From Anaerolineae bacterium (lineage in GTDB: Bacteria > Chloroflexota > Anaerolineae > Promineifilales > Promineifilaceae), in NCBI GenBank assembly GCA_023384415.1, contig JAHDWJ010000030.1, positions 1 through 64,000 on the forward strand: a stretch of 64,000 nucleotides of DNA, given 5' to 3'. The position numbers and the translations under genes are program-made. This document shows positions 33,420 through 42,147 of the stretch, piece by piece (within the stretch, counting starts at the first letter, position 1; each line of letters opens with the position of its first letter). A model generated the notes under the pieces. It did not search any database. It was not told the DNA's origin and saw only the letters and a program-made list of their open reading frames with translations.

Positions 33420-34241
33420 TTAAGCAGATTGTTGGGCCACAAACCAATCAATGAGTTGGCGAGAGATGCTGATTTTACCAGGAATAAGGGGAAGATTTTC
33501 GGCGGTAAACCAATGGGCTTCGGCTATTTCGTCGTTATCTGGGGCGATTTCGCCCCCCTGATAGGTGGCGGTGAACCCAATCATCAGAGAGTGAGGAAAA
33601 GGCCAGGGTTGGCTGCCAAAGTAACGGATGTTTTCTACCAGGATACCCGTCTCTTCTAATACTTCACGCTGGACACACTCTTCCAATGTTTCCCCTGGTT
33701 CGACAAAGCCAGCAATGACGCTGAAAAATCCCTGAGGGGAGCGGTGATTGCGGCCTAATAAAATTTTGTCCCCTTTGGTGACGGCGACAATGATGGCTGG
33801 GGAGATGCGGGGGAAGTTGGTCTGGCCGCAGTGGGGGCATTGTTTTGCCCGTTCCCCTGGTTTGTCTTGGGTAGCTGACCCGCAGCGGCCGCAATATTGA
33901 TGATGCCGATCCCAATTGACAATTTGGACGGCCCGGCCAGCCACTAAAAAAAGGTCATCATCTAACTTTTGCCACAAGCGGCGCAATCCTTGAAAGCTCA
34001 TCCCTGCCGGGGGCACCGTCTCCTCAGTCAGGTCAGCGGCAAAACAAGGGCGACCATTTAAGGTACCCAAATAATGATGCCGCTCTGGCTTCAACCCTAA
34101 CTCTGCTAACTCAAAAACACAAGGTACAGTAGCTTTCGTCTCCTCAAGGGTGACAAGCAGGCGGTCGGCCACGAAGGCAAACCACCAGGCCGGCTCCGGC
34201 AAGGCAGAGGGAGGGGTAACAGCAGCCAAAAAAGGAGTCAT
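33420..34241 (-). CDS. nudC: NAD+/NADH pyrophosphatase NudC
   Basis: NudC hydrolyses NAD(H) and removes NAD caps from RNA. The sequence has a zinc ribbon (YCGRCGS and QCPHCGQ), a Nudix box GFVEPGETLEECVQREVLEE, and the NADH-specific downstream motif SQPWPFPHSLM. The 273 residues include a normal N-terminal domain. Its ATG overlaps the stop of the upstream lipoprotein gene by 1 nt (TAATG), so the two are translationally coupled. Confidence 0.95.
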   Translation of the reverse strand: MTPFLAAVTPPSALPEPAWWFAFVADRLLVTLEETKATVPCVFELAELGLKPERHHYLGTLNGRPCFAADLTEETVPPAGMSFQGLRRLWQKLDDDLFLVAGRAVQIVNWDRHHQYCGRCGSATQDKPGERAKQCPHCGQTNFPRISPAIIVAVTKGDKILLGRNHRSPQGFFSVIAGFVEPGETLEECVQREVLEETGILVENIRYFGSQPWPFPHSLMIGFTATYQGGEIAPDNDEIAEAHWFTAENLPLIPGKISISRQLIDWFVAQQSA

Positions 34242-35113
34242 TATGGGTAGGGGGTAGGATTGGGGTAGCCGGTGGGTGGGATACCGGGTCCACTGGTAGG
34301 TAAGGGGGTGGCCGAAGGGGTGCCAGGTCCCGGTGTGTGGGTTGGTGTACTGGTAGGTGTGGGGGTGCCTGTTGTTGGTGTAGCAACCAGAGTTGTATTA
34401 GGGGTAGGGGTAGGCGTCACGACCGCGAGCGTAGCCGTAGTTGGTGGTATTTGGGTCACAGGCAGGGCAGGCGTGGCCGTAACCGGGGCTATGGTAAAGG
34501 CTGGCGGGGGTGTCATCGTCCCTGGAGAAGGATAACCGGTCCCCCCAGGAAGCGGCTCATCCGGCGGTGTAGGCAACTCATCTGGGGTTGGCAGGATCGG
34601 CGTTGGCTCTATGCCGCCGGGAACAGGGGTTGGCTGGTTGAGGCGCAAAAAGTCAGGCATCGGGTTGGGTTCGACAATACGAACAACTTCCAGATACCAG
34701 ATGACCGTGCGCGGGGCGTTTTTACCACAACCAACCGGCCCTTCATATTTACGCCAAAACCCATCTACGGTCATATTTAACCCTTCCCAGGCCAAGGGAA
34801 GCACCACCTGCTCAAAGTTGAGCATTCGCATTTGTTTATTATCGTTGATGAGTGACCAGCGGGTTTGCGGACCTCGCTGGATAAAACAGGTTTGGTGGGC
34901 CAACGGGGTATAAACGCCGCTGACTCGAATCAGGGTGTCTTGAAACCGGCCCAGGTTTTCGGCTAATTCAGTAAAGGTGATGGGAACCGGCACCCCCAAA
35001 ATCGTGGGATTGCCTGGTGTCGGTGTGGGGAGTTCTGGTCCGAAGGCCCCCTTTTGTTGGCAGGCGGTCAGGGCAAAAAGCAAAAACAGTGAAAGGGCAA
35101 GCAGATGACGCAT
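34241..35113 (-). CDS. lipoprotein with Pro/Thr-rich tail
   Basis: The 290-residue protein has a lipoprotein signal with the lipobox LTAC (Cys18), a globular core of about 110 residues (FTELAENLGRFQDTLIRVSG onwards, with conserved Cys near residues 77 and 124) and a low-complexity Pro/Thr tail of about 130 residues (PTPTPNTTLVATPTTGTP). Such tails act as cell-wall spacers and may be glycosylated. The core resembles an OB-like domain, but I do not recognise a family. It is coupled to nudC. Confidence 0.72.
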   Translation of the reverse strand: MRHLLALSLFLLFALTACQQKGAFGPELPTPTPGNPTILGVPVPITFTELAENLGRFQDTLIRVSGVYTPLAHQTCFIQRGPQTRWSLINDNKQMRMLNFEQVVLPLAWEGLNMTVDGFWRKYEGPVGCGKNAPRTVIWYLEVVRIVEPNPMPDFLRLNQPTPVPGGIEPTPILPTPDELPTPPDEPLPGGTGYPSPGTMTPPPAFTIAPVTATPALPVTQIPPTTATLAVVTPTPTPNTTLVATPTTGTPTPTSTPTHTPGPGTPSATPLPTSGPGIPPTGYPNPTPYP

Positions 35114-35121
35114 AAAAAGGT

Positions 35122-36309
35122 TTATCGGGTCTTGAGAAGGTAGTTTGCGGCCGCGTAAGCCATCGTAGCCACCCCATTAACCATAGCCCGCTCCTCAAAA
35201 TCAAATTGAGGGTGGTGGTGGGGAAACGTCAACCCCCTCTCCTCATTGCCGGCTCCAATGAAAAAGTAACAGCCGGGAATCTCTTCTAAAATATACCCCA
35301 TATCTTCGGAGGCCATTTCCCGGCTGTGGATTAAATTTTCGCTCCCCACCACCAGCCGGGCCGCTTGATTAACCACTTCCGTTGGCTCTACGGCATTGAC
35401 CACGGCCGGAACAATGGCAATCGTTTCCATCATCGCGCTGCAACGAAAAGCGGTTGAGACACTACGGGCCATTTCTAAAATACGGCGGTAAATGATATGG
35501 TGGATTTCGTTATTGTAACTTCGCACCGTCCCTTTGAGAATGGCATGGTCAGGAATGACATTGAAGGTGGTGCCCGCACTCATCTGACCAACCGTGACGA
35601 CAACGCTCTCCTGGGGATCTACGTTGCGGCTGACGATGCTTTGTAAAGCGGTGACGATGTGTGCGGCCGCTAAAATGGGATCAATGGATTCATGGGGGGC
35701 TGCTCCATGCCCCCCCTTCCCCTGGACGGTAAGCGTAAAAACACTAGAAGCGGCCATCGTGGGGCCAACAGCCGTGCGGATTTTGCCATAAGGAACACCA
35801 CTCCACAAGTGCATAGCAAAAACGACATCGGGACGAGGCGCATCTAGTACCCCATCGGCGATCATGGCAAATGCCCCTCCCAGCCCTTCTTCGGCCGGTT
35901 GAAACACCAGCTTAAGTGTCCCGGTCATCTGCTCCTGGTAGTCAGCCAGAATACGGGCCAATCCCAGTCCCATCGAGACATGCCCATCATGTCCACAGGC
36001 GTGCATAACCCCGGATGTTTTAGAACTATAGGATGAGTGGCCCATTTCCTGGATCGGTAGGGCATCCATGTCAAAACGGAGCATCACCGTGGGGCCAGGC
36101 TGCCGCCCTTCGAGCAGCCCGATAACCCCTGTTTGGGCGATGCCTCGTTGGACTTCATAGCCTAGTTTTTGCAATGTTTCGGCAACCAGGCTGGAGGTGC
36201 GATGCTCCTCAAATCCCAATTCTGGGTATTGATGCAGTTCGCGGCGGACACGTACCAAATCATCAAAAATTTCTTGGGCTTGTTGCTGAAAATTGGGCAG
36301 ATGGTTCAT
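35122..36309 (-). CDS. M20 family amidohydrolase
   Basis: This metallopeptidase-like enzyme of 395 residues belongs to the M20D group (N-acyl-amino-acid amidohydrolases and carboxypeptidases). The metal and catalytic motifs are visible: MLRFDMDALPI, HACGHDGHVSM and FQPAEEGLGGA, with HLWSGVPYGK and a dimerisation-domain motif GKGGHGAAPHESID further on. It removes acyl or aminoacyl groups from amide substrates. It lies 8 nt upstream of the lipoprotein gene on the same strand, which suggests a three-gene unit ending with nudC. Confidence 0.93.
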   Translation of the reverse strand: MNHLPNFQQQAQEIFDDLVRVRRELHQYPELGFEEHRTSSLVAETLQKLGYEVQRGIAQTGVIGLLEGRQPGPTVMLRFDMDALPIQEMGHSSYSSKTSGVMHACGHDGHVSMGLGLARILADYQEQMTGTLKLVFQPAEEGLGGAFAMIADGVLDAPRPDVVFAMHLWSGVPYGKIRTAVGPTMAASSVFTLTVQGKGGHGAAPHESIDPILAAAHIVTALQSIVSRNVDPQESVVVTVGQMSAGTTFNVIPDHAILKGTVRSYNNEIHHIIYRRILEMARSVSTAFRCSAMMETIAIVPAVVNAVEPTEVVNQAARLVVGSENLIHSREMASEDMGYILEEIPGCYFFIGAGNEERGLTFPHHHPQFDFEERAMVNGVATMAYAAANYLLKTR

Positions 36310-36473
36310 AGCGGTTCAATAGGTTTTGCCTTTAGAAGGCTTGTAGGGGTTAAACATCTAGAACGAAACCTTTTGCGTTGAGCCTTTAACAGCAGCGGCT
36401 AACATTAGCATATCCAGGAAAGGTCGGCAATGGGTTAGAGAGTTATCTTATCAGATGTTAGGAATGGTATCGG

Positions 36474-37199
36474 TCAGGTGGATGCCAGCAGTTGTCGCTG
36501 CTGTTCTAATAAGGAGTGAATGCCTACGGCCGCTAAGTTGAGTAGGGTATCTAGCTGCGGCCGCGAAAATGGTTGACCTTCGGCGGTTCCTTGTACCTCA
36601 ATAAACTGCCCATCCCCAGTCATCACAACATTCATATCTGCCTCTGCAGATGAATCTTCCGGGTAATCCAGGTCTAGCACCGGCTGCCCAGCTACGACCC
36701 CTACGCTGATGGCGGCCACCTGGTGTCGCAGTACGTTAGCCGGAATAACCCCTTGCTGAATAAGCGGCCGCAGGGCCAAAGCCACCGCCACCCACGCTCC
36801 AGTGACCGCTGCCGTTCGGGTGCCCCCATCCGCCTGGAGTACATCACAATCCACAATCAGTTGGCGAGGGCCAAGTTTAACTAAATCTACAGCCATACGT
36901 AAGCTGCGCCCAATAAGTCGAGAAATTTCTTGGGTACGACCTTTTGGCCAACGCTGTTCCCGGTCTACCCGTTGTTTGGTACTACGAGGCAGCAGCGCAT
37001 ACTCCGCCGTAAGCCACCCATGCGGTGACCCCTTCATTTTGAGCCAGGGGGGGAGCCGTTCTTCCAGAGTAACATTACATAGAACGTGGGTCTGCCCACA
37101 TTGCACCAAAACAGACCCTTCAGCCCATTGGGTGAACGGGGTGACAAACTGGGTAAGACGGGGCTGTTCCAACTGCCGTCCATCATGGCGTAAAGGCAT
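36474..37199 (-). CDS. rph: ribonuclease PH
   Basis: RNase PH trims the 3' ends of tRNA precursors phosphorolytically. The 241-residue chain has the family motifs: start RHDGR, VLCNVTLEERLP, GWLTAEYALLPRST, RQLIVDCDVLQADGGTRTAA and SVGVVAGQPVLDLDYPEDS. It lies downstream of infA, separated by a Rho-independent terminator, so its expression may depend on readthrough or on its own promoter. Confidence 0.96.
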   Translation of the reverse strand: MPLRHDGRQLEQPRLTQFVTPFTQWAEGSVLVQCGQTHVLCNVTLEERLPPWLKMKGSPHGWLTAEYALLPRSTKQRVDREQRWPKGRTQEISRLIGRSLRMAVDLVKLGPRQLIVDCDVLQADGGTRTAAVTGAWVAVALALRPLIQQGVIPANVLRHQVAAISVGVVAGQPVLDLDYPEDSSAEADMNVVMTGDGQFIEVQGTAEGQPFSRPQLDTLLNLAAVGIHSLLEQQRQLLAST

Positions 37200-37221
37200 A
37201 AGAGAAATCCTGTTTGCTGAT

Positions 37222-37257
37222 CAAAAAACGCCAGAAACCAACAGGTTCTGGCGTTTG
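37222..37257 (-). terminator. Rho-independent terminator after infA
   Basis: AAACGCCAGAA at 37226-37236 pairs with TTCTGGCGTTT at 37246-37256. On the minus strand the stem is followed by a T tract (rc of AAAAAA at 37223-37228). It closes the rpsA-infA transcript before rph. Confidence 0.9.
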
Positions 37258-37330
37258 ACAAAGCGTTTTTAGAAACGGGTTGTTAGGGCAACAAGCCCAC
37301 GGATCACATGAGGGCCAGGACTATTTGGTT

Positions 37331-37576
37331 TTAATCTACACTGGCCTGCTTGCGGTAGCGGTAGGTGATTCGCGCCCGGCTTAAATCATACGGGGACATC
37401 TCTAGCCGCACTCGATCCCCCAGGAGTACCCGAATATAGCTGCGACGCATCCGCCCGGCAATATAGGCCAAAACAACATGCCCGTTTTCTAATTTCACCC
37501 GGAATTGGGTGTTAGGCAATGCTTCGATGACGGTGCCTTCAACTTCAAACTTTTCTTCTTTGTCTTTTTCCGCCAT
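37331..37576 (-). CDS. infA: translation initiation factor IF-1
   Basis: IF-1 binds the 30S A site during initiation. The sequence is a single S1/OB fold with GTVIEALPNTQFRVKLENG and RRSYIRVLLGDRVRLEMSPY. I chose ATG 37576 (MAEKDKEEKF) because AGGGG is 7 nt upstream. The longer frame to 37603 overlaps rpsA. That gives 81 residues. The gene follows rpsA closely, and a terminator follows it. Confidence 0.96.
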   Translation of the reverse strand: MAEKDKEEKFEVEGTVIEALPNTQFRVKLENGHVVLAYIAGRMRRSYIRVLLGDRVRLEMSPYDLSRARITYRYRKQASVD

Positions 37577-37599
37577 AGGACCCCTTTTACTCATTACTT

Positions 37600-39114
37600 T
37601 CATTCAGATGCTCCCTCTAAATTTTCCTGGTCGCCAGCCGCGGGTTCTGATTCACCGGCTTCTGGTTCGTCATTGGTGGTTTCGGTAGAGGGTTCATCTT
37701 CAGTAGAGACTGGTTCGCCTTGAGCTGGCGTTTCTTCGACTGTTGCCTCTATATCCTCAGCCGCAGATGAAATTTCAGCTTCATCAGTTACGACTGGAGT
37801 TTCAGTTTCTTCAGGAGTGGCCTGGGGTTCGCTAATCTCTGATTCAGAAGATGGGGCGGGTGCGGCCGCGGTCTCTCTCATCCCTTCTGCTTCCGGCTGC
37901 CCTTCTTCCATATCCGTTCGGTTGGCCATCCATTCGATCTGTTCTTTTGAGGTGACCGCCTTCAAGCTCAAGCCAATCCGCTGCTTATTAGCATCCAGGC
38001 TTACAATGCGGAGCAGGTGGGTTTCCCCCTCCCGAATGACATCCGATACCTTTTCCACCGAACTACGCGAAAGTTGGGAAACATGAAGCAGCCCTTCAAC
38101 CCCAGGGGTAATTTCCACAAACGCACCATAATCTACAATCCGGGTAACTTTCCCTTCTACCAACTGCCCTTGTTTATATTCTTGAGCGATGGTATGCCAG
38201 GGGTTGGGCAAAATCCGTTTGCGGCTCAGACTGATCCGTTGATTTTCTTTGTCGAGTTTGACAATGTACGCTTCGATTTCATCCCCGACTTTGACGATTT
38301 CATTGGGATGGTTAATCCGCTGCCAGGAAAGCTCTGACACATGGATAAGACCATCTGCTCCCCCCAGGTTCACGAACACACCAAAATCACGCATACTGCT
38401 AATGCGCCCTTTGACTGTTTGCCCTTCTTCCAGAGTATCTAACAAGGATTGTTTCTGGGCCTCGTCCCACTCTTTCTGGGCATCACGCTGGGAGAACACC
38501 AGGCGGCGGCGTAGTTGATTGACTTCAATCACTTTCAGGGGTAACTCTTGGCCACGCATTTTGGCCATCCGCTGCTGCCGCTGCCGCTCATCCAGGTTTG
38601 GGGTGAGGCTGGAAACATGAGAAGCAGGGATAAACCCGCGCAGACGACCAAAAGGAACGATTAAGCCACCTTTGTTGTAGCCGATCACTTCCCCCTCAAA
38701 AATTTCGCTGCTTTCCAACATCTCTTCGGCCTTTTCCCAATCCTGGCTAACTCGTGCCATGTAGATAGAGACGATCAGACCATCAGAGTCACTGGTGGAG
38801 AGAATATAAACCGGCACTTCGTCATTAGGTTTGAGTTCAGCCCGCTCTTCTGGGGTTAATTTCTCCAGGTCAGAAGGCTGCACAATCCCGTCCCGCTTGA
38901 GTCCCAGGTCCATGATAATGCCCTGGGGGGTAACGGAGACAATAACACCCTGACGAATATCACCGGGTTGAGGCAGCTCATAATCATGGGCATCAAGCAG
39001 ATGCTCTAATTGTTCGGCGAAACTTATTTCTTCAACTTCAACCGGATTGTCGGGCGACACTTCTGTCGGCTCTTCGATCTCAGGTTCACTCTGGGGGTAA
39101 TCAGTTGACATCAT
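37600..39114 (-). CDS. rpsA: 30S ribosomal protein S1
   Basis: S1 helps the ribosome bind mRNA. This protein of 504 residues has four S1 domains (about residues 50-385), for example GDIRQGVIVSVTPQGIIMDL and GQTVKGRISSMRDFGVFVNL. E. coli S1 has six, so the shorter form is expected here. The tail (about 400-504) is strongly acidic and low in complexity (EETETPVVTDEAEISSAAED). The gene has a consensus promoter, about 220 nt of leader and an intrinsic terminator shortly before the start codon. It precedes infA, which is an unusual operon order. Confidence 0.94.
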   Translation of the reverse strand: MMSTDYPQSEPEIEEPTEVSPDNPVEVEEISFAEQLEHLLDAHDYELPQPGDIRQGVIVSVTPQGIIMDLGLKRDGIVQPSDLEKLTPEERAELKPNDEVPVYILSTSDSDGLIVSIYMARVSQDWEKAEEMLESSEIFEGEVIGYNKGGLIVPFGRLRGFIPASHVSSLTPNLDERQRQQRMAKMRGQELPLKVIEVNQLRRRLVFSQRDAQKEWDEAQKQSLLDTLEEGQTVKGRISSMRDFGVFVNLGGADGLIHVSELSWQRINHPNEIVKVGDEIEAYIVKLDKENQRISLSRKRILPNPWHTIAQEYKQGQLVEGKVTRIVDYGAFVEITPGVEGLLHVSQLSRSSVEKVSDVIREGETHLLRIVSLDANKQRIGLSLKAVTSKEQIEWMANRTDMEEGQPEAEGMRETAAAPAPSSESEISEPQATPEETETPVVTDEAEISSAAEDIEATVEETPAQGEPVSTEDEPSTETTNDEPEAGESEPAAGDQENLEGASE

Positions 39115-39148
39115 ACGAAAACTCTTTCCTATAAGTGGATTTTGCCGT

Positions 39149-39193
39149 AAAAAAAGCCCGGTGCGTCATACACAATAGACACAGCCGAGCTTT
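39149..39193 (-). terminator. putative attenuator in the rpsA leader
   Basis: On the minus strand AAAGCTCGG at 39193-39185 pairs with CCGGGCTTT at 39161-39153, a stem of 9 bp including one G-U. The loop is 23 nt and seven T residues follow (39155-39149). It ends about 35 nt before the rpsA ATG, so it lies inside the leader of the consensus promoter. Confidence 0.7.
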
Positions 39194-39343
39194 GGATTGG
39201 TCAGAATATATCCGGTTTTAGACTAGATGGTTGTCATTTTTTTGACTCTGCATCATACACATAAAGCAGCCCATGTCTGGCCTGATTATGTGGACTAACC
39301 AGTTGAAACAATGTTTCTACTCTTCTCCGACCCGGCGAGCCGG

Positions 39344-39372
39344 ATTATAACGAGTGTGATGGGCTTTGTCAA
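39344..39372 (-). promoter_or_regulatory. consensus sigma-70 promoter of rpsA
   Basis: On the minus strand TTGACA (39372-39367) and TATAAT (39349-39344) are both perfect and separated by 17 nt. Transcription should begin near 39337. It is the strongest promoter seen in the window. Confidence 0.9.
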
Positions 39373-39420
39373 TTTTAAGCAAACTTTAAGCTAGAGGAAA
39401 TCCCTCGTTTTAGGGGAGAG

Positions 39421-39447
39421 GGGGGCGGGTTAGCTAACCCTGCCCCC
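39421..39447. terminator. GC-rich stem-loop after the M23 protein gene
   Basis: GGGGGCGGGTTAG and CTAACCCTGCCCCC form a stem of about 13 bp with one bulge. It lies 28 nt after the stop of the leftward M23 gene and has no T tract. It may end that transcript or insulate the rpsA promoter. Confidence 0.6.
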
Positions 39448-39474
39448 GTCTGTGCCGCCAATTTACCGGGATAT

Positions 39475-41634
39475 TTATCGTCGTCCTACCACGCGCCCAA
39501 TCCCTCGGCCAACCCAGGCCATATCCAATAATTTGGGATCGCTGGTGCTGCTGACCAGATAGGTGATACCGTGAACGGTGGCCCGCTTTTGTACTTCCTC
39601 CCAAAATTTCAGATATTCATTCCCTTTGCGAACGGGGGAAAGTTTGGGTTGGGTGTTGCCTGCCTGGGTAATCCAGATGTTGTTGAAGCGGAAGCGGCTG
39701 ATGTAATCATCCAGGGTCATTAGGGCCTGGTTCATGGGGGAAACGCGAGACCAATAAAGGTGTACACCCAACCCATTGGCTTTTTCTACGGCCGGCCGCG
39801 CCCCTTCAATAAAAGCAATATGGTCTTGTTTACGCCCCATAATGGCGGAACCAGGGGAAAGGCCAGGGAAGATGATGGGCAGGTGGGGTAATTCCCGGCG
39901 GTAATGGTCTAACAGTTCCAGCCACCAGTCAGCAAATTCGGCTCCATTTTCCCAGCTCGTATACAGTCCGTGTGTACTCAGGTTGGGTTCGCTGTGCAGC
40001 TCGATGACGACTTGTTTATCGGCCAGGGGTTCCAGTACGTCCAGGGTGGCGATGATGCTTTCTTCAACAAAACGAGCCGGGGAAATTGGTTTATCACTAA
40101 ACGAGACATACGGCCGCACAATCCATTCGGCGTCGGGATGTTGTTCCGCCAACCGACTCACACTGTCTGGCTCGTGGGTGGAGAGAATTTTGATGATGCC
40201 GGGGCGCAGTTCGGCCAGTTCGATGAATTCTTCGGCCAGGATGGGGCCGCCTTCCAGGCTGGTGTGTAAACCGATGCGGGCGGTGCTGAACATGGGTGGG
40301 TCGGGGTCGGGCACCACATCCTGCCCCATGCTGAAGGAGATGGCAAAACTGACGGCCTGGTAAGGGGGTTGTAAGTAGCTGTTACTGACGTAGACAGGGG
40401 TGTATTCTCCCTGAGGGGCACCGGTAATAGCCATCTCTGTATTGGCCGGGACGAAGCCGAGGTTTTGCCCATCACGGCGGGGTTGTGCCCGCAGGTTGAT
40501 GCCGTATTGCCCAGCAATCGCTTTGCTGCCGCTGATGGTGGCCTGGGTGGTGAAGGCCCAACCGGCCGTGGTGTGGGCTGGGGTTTGGGGTTCGGGCGGG
40601 GCAGTGGGTGAGGTGGGAGCGGGGCCGAGGGTGGGCGCGGCCGCAAAATTTGTCGCGCCGGTAAAATCTCGTTTCTGCGCCCGGATGGGGGTGTACTCCC
40701 CTTTGACAGCCCCGACGATAGTGACGGTGGCTCCCCCTCTGACCAGGCCAATATTGGTGGCGTCTCGCTGTGCGGCCGCGCGCAAATTGATCCCATATTG
40801 CCCTACAACCACCTGGCCCCCGCTCCCACTTAGATAGGTTGTAAACGCCCACCCGTCAACTGTTGGGCTGTCTGGACTAGTTGGGGGAATGGGTGTTGGG
40901 GTAACCGGCGTTGTGGGCGTTGTTGGGACTGTTGGTGTAGGCCCTGCTGGCGGGCTGCCTTTAAGGTCAACAGAGCGTGTAGGCACTTTAACAGGTGTAT
41001 ATTGCCCCTGAGAAGAGCCAGTCACGATCATAATCGTACCGGATGGCACAAAGGCTACATTTTGGGCGTTGACACTGGGTTGAGCACGTAAATTTAACCC
41101 TCCGGCGCTGGCCTGGGCCAGATTACCGCTAGCAAAAATTCCGGCACTATACGCCCAACCATTGGTGAATGGGCCGCTTGGCTCTTGCCAGCCCATCAGG
41201 GGCAAGATAAAGGGGGTGGGGTCAATAATCCCAGCCGGCCAGTTACCTACTTTTGCCCCTGTCTTGCGTAGGGTCAAATGCAGGTGGGAGCCGAAGCTGT
41301 TGCCGGTATTATCGGCTCGCCCTACTTCTGTGCCAGCGCTGACCTCTTGTCCCAGGCGAACAGAGATAGATTCCAAATGGGCATAAATAGTAGTGTATCC
41401 GTCGCGGTGGTCTACATGGACATAGTTACCGTAAGGGTGGTTGCTGGCAACGGTATCCACCTTGCTCACCCGGCCGGGGGCGACGGCAAAAATGCGGCTG
41501 CCGGTGGGGGCCATGATGTCCAGCCCCTCGTGGCCGGGTAGGCCGAACTGGGCGTAATTTTGTGGATTGGCCCCGAAATATTGGTTAATGCTGCGAAATT
41601 CAGTTGGCCATACCTCAAAACGGAAGTCGCTCAT
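39475..41634 (-). CDS. M23 peptidase with SH3-like repeats and a TIM-barrel-like domain
   Basis: This 719-residue modular protein begins with an M23 (LytM) peptidase domain: GLPGHEGLDIMAPTGSRIF with the zinc motif HEGLD, then YGNYVHVDH and the second His pair in GSHLHLTLR. Three SH3b-like modules follow (about residues 160-430), with the repeated pattern GQYGINLRA and GEYTPV, joined by Pro/Thr linkers. The C-terminal part (about 450-710) reads like a glycoside-hydrolase-type barrel (ARIGLHTSLEGG onwards, VVIELHSEPNL). It probably acts on cell wall, but no signal peptide is visible, so export is unexplained. Pro/Thr linkers and repeats are low complexity. Confidence 0.82.
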   Translation of the reverse strand: MSDFRFEVWPTEFRSINQYFGANPQNYAQFGLPGHEGLDIMAPTGSRIFAVAPGRVSKVDTVASNHPYGNYVHVDHRDGYTTIYAHLESISVRLGQEVSAGTEVGRADNTGNSFGSHLHLTLRKTGAKVGNWPAGIIDPTPFILPLMGWQEPSGPFTNGWAYSAGIFASGNLAQASAGGLNLRAQPSVNAQNVAFVPSGTIMIVTGSSQGQYTPVKVPTRSVDLKGSPPAGPTPTVPTTPTTPVTPTPIPPTSPDSPTVDGWAFTTYLSGSGGQVVVGQYGINLRAAAQRDATNIGLVRGGATVTIVGAVKGEYTPIRAQKRDFTGATNFAAAPTLGPAPTSPTAPPEPQTPAHTTAGWAFTTQATISGSKAIAGQYGINLRAQPRRDGQNLGFVPANTEMAITGAPQGEYTPVYVSNSYLQPPYQAVSFAISFSMGQDVVPDPDPPMFSTARIGLHTSLEGGPILAEEFIELAELRPGIIKILSTHEPDSVSRLAEQHPDAEWIVRPYVSFSDKPISPARFVEESIIATLDVLEPLADKQVVIELHSEPNLSTHGLYTSWENGAEFADWWLELLDHYRRELPHLPIIFPGLSPGSAIMGRKQDHIAFIEGARPAVEKANGLGVHLYWSRVSPMNQALMTLDDYISRFRFNNIWITQAGNTQPKLSPVRKGNEYLKFWEEVQKRATVHGITYLVSSTSDPKLLDMAWVGRGIGRVVGRR

Positions 41635-41769
41635 GGTTTTCTCTCCCTCTATTTGATTGTTGGTAAAGCGTGGAAAAAAGAATCGGACTCCAGTCTAACG
41701 TAAGCGGGATTTCCCGGCAAGGGGAGTGGCAAAGTAAAATTGTTTCCTGTAACAGTTGCCCAGGCGCCT

Positions 41770-42147
41770 TTATAAATCCTTGAGTAAAATAATCTCTGTG
41801 GCCTCACCAGGCATAAATAAAGCCCCGGTGTCAAGGTAGCCGAGGTAACGGTAAAAATGTTGGGCGTTTTCATTGGCCAGAGTTGAGGTTAAAACCTGAG
41901 TGAACCCGTTGCGCTGCATCAATTTTTCCCCATGCTGCACCAATGCCCGACCATGGCCGCGGCCGCGCCAGGGTTCGGTAATCTGGAGCATATTCATAAA
42001 CGGGAGCAAATCCCAAAAATAGTTCCAGCGCAGCCAGCCAATACGGATCCCCCCCACCAGGCTACCAATATTTCGCCGCGGCCGATCTTTTCCCTCATAA
42101 CCTGCGAAGTTAGGTGGTAATCTTGGGCGATTAACAGCAATTCTCAA
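41770..42147 (-). CDS. GNAT acetyltransferase, probably truncated at the N-terminus
   Basis: The C-terminal two-thirds are a clear GNAT domain: LQITEPWRGRGHGRALVQHG, with the acetyl-CoA loop RGRGHGRAL, then ANENAQHFYRYLGY. The 125 residues are short, and the first 30 (RIAVNRPRLPPNFAGYEGKD) do not look like the usual N-terminal strand and helix. The only start is TTG with no clear ribosome-binding site. A foldback element of about 160 bp lies directly upstream, so insertion may have removed the original 5' end. The acceptor substrate is unknown. Confidence 0.6.
   Translation of the reverse strand: MRIAVNRPRLPPNFAGYEGKDRPRRNIGSLVGGIRIGWLRWNYFWDLLPFMNMLQITEPWRGRGHGRALVQHGEKLMQRNGFTQVLTSTLANENAQHFYRYLGYLDTGALFMPGEATEIILLKDL

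Larger units (their letters stand above)
39115..39474 (-). promoter_or_regulatory. rpsA leader region
   Basis: The stretch is the 5' region of rpsA. Transcription should start near 39337, giving a leader of about 220 nt. It contains the attenuator at 39149-39193 and several smaller inverted repeats, such as GGCGAGCCGG near 39332. The left end also has the strong stem-loop 39421-39447. Confidence 0.6.

Noticed and set aside
34272..34780. Plus-strand Gly/Val-rich frames opposite the lipoprotein tail
   Set aside because: They mirror the Pro/Thr codons of the lipoprotein and have no independent support.
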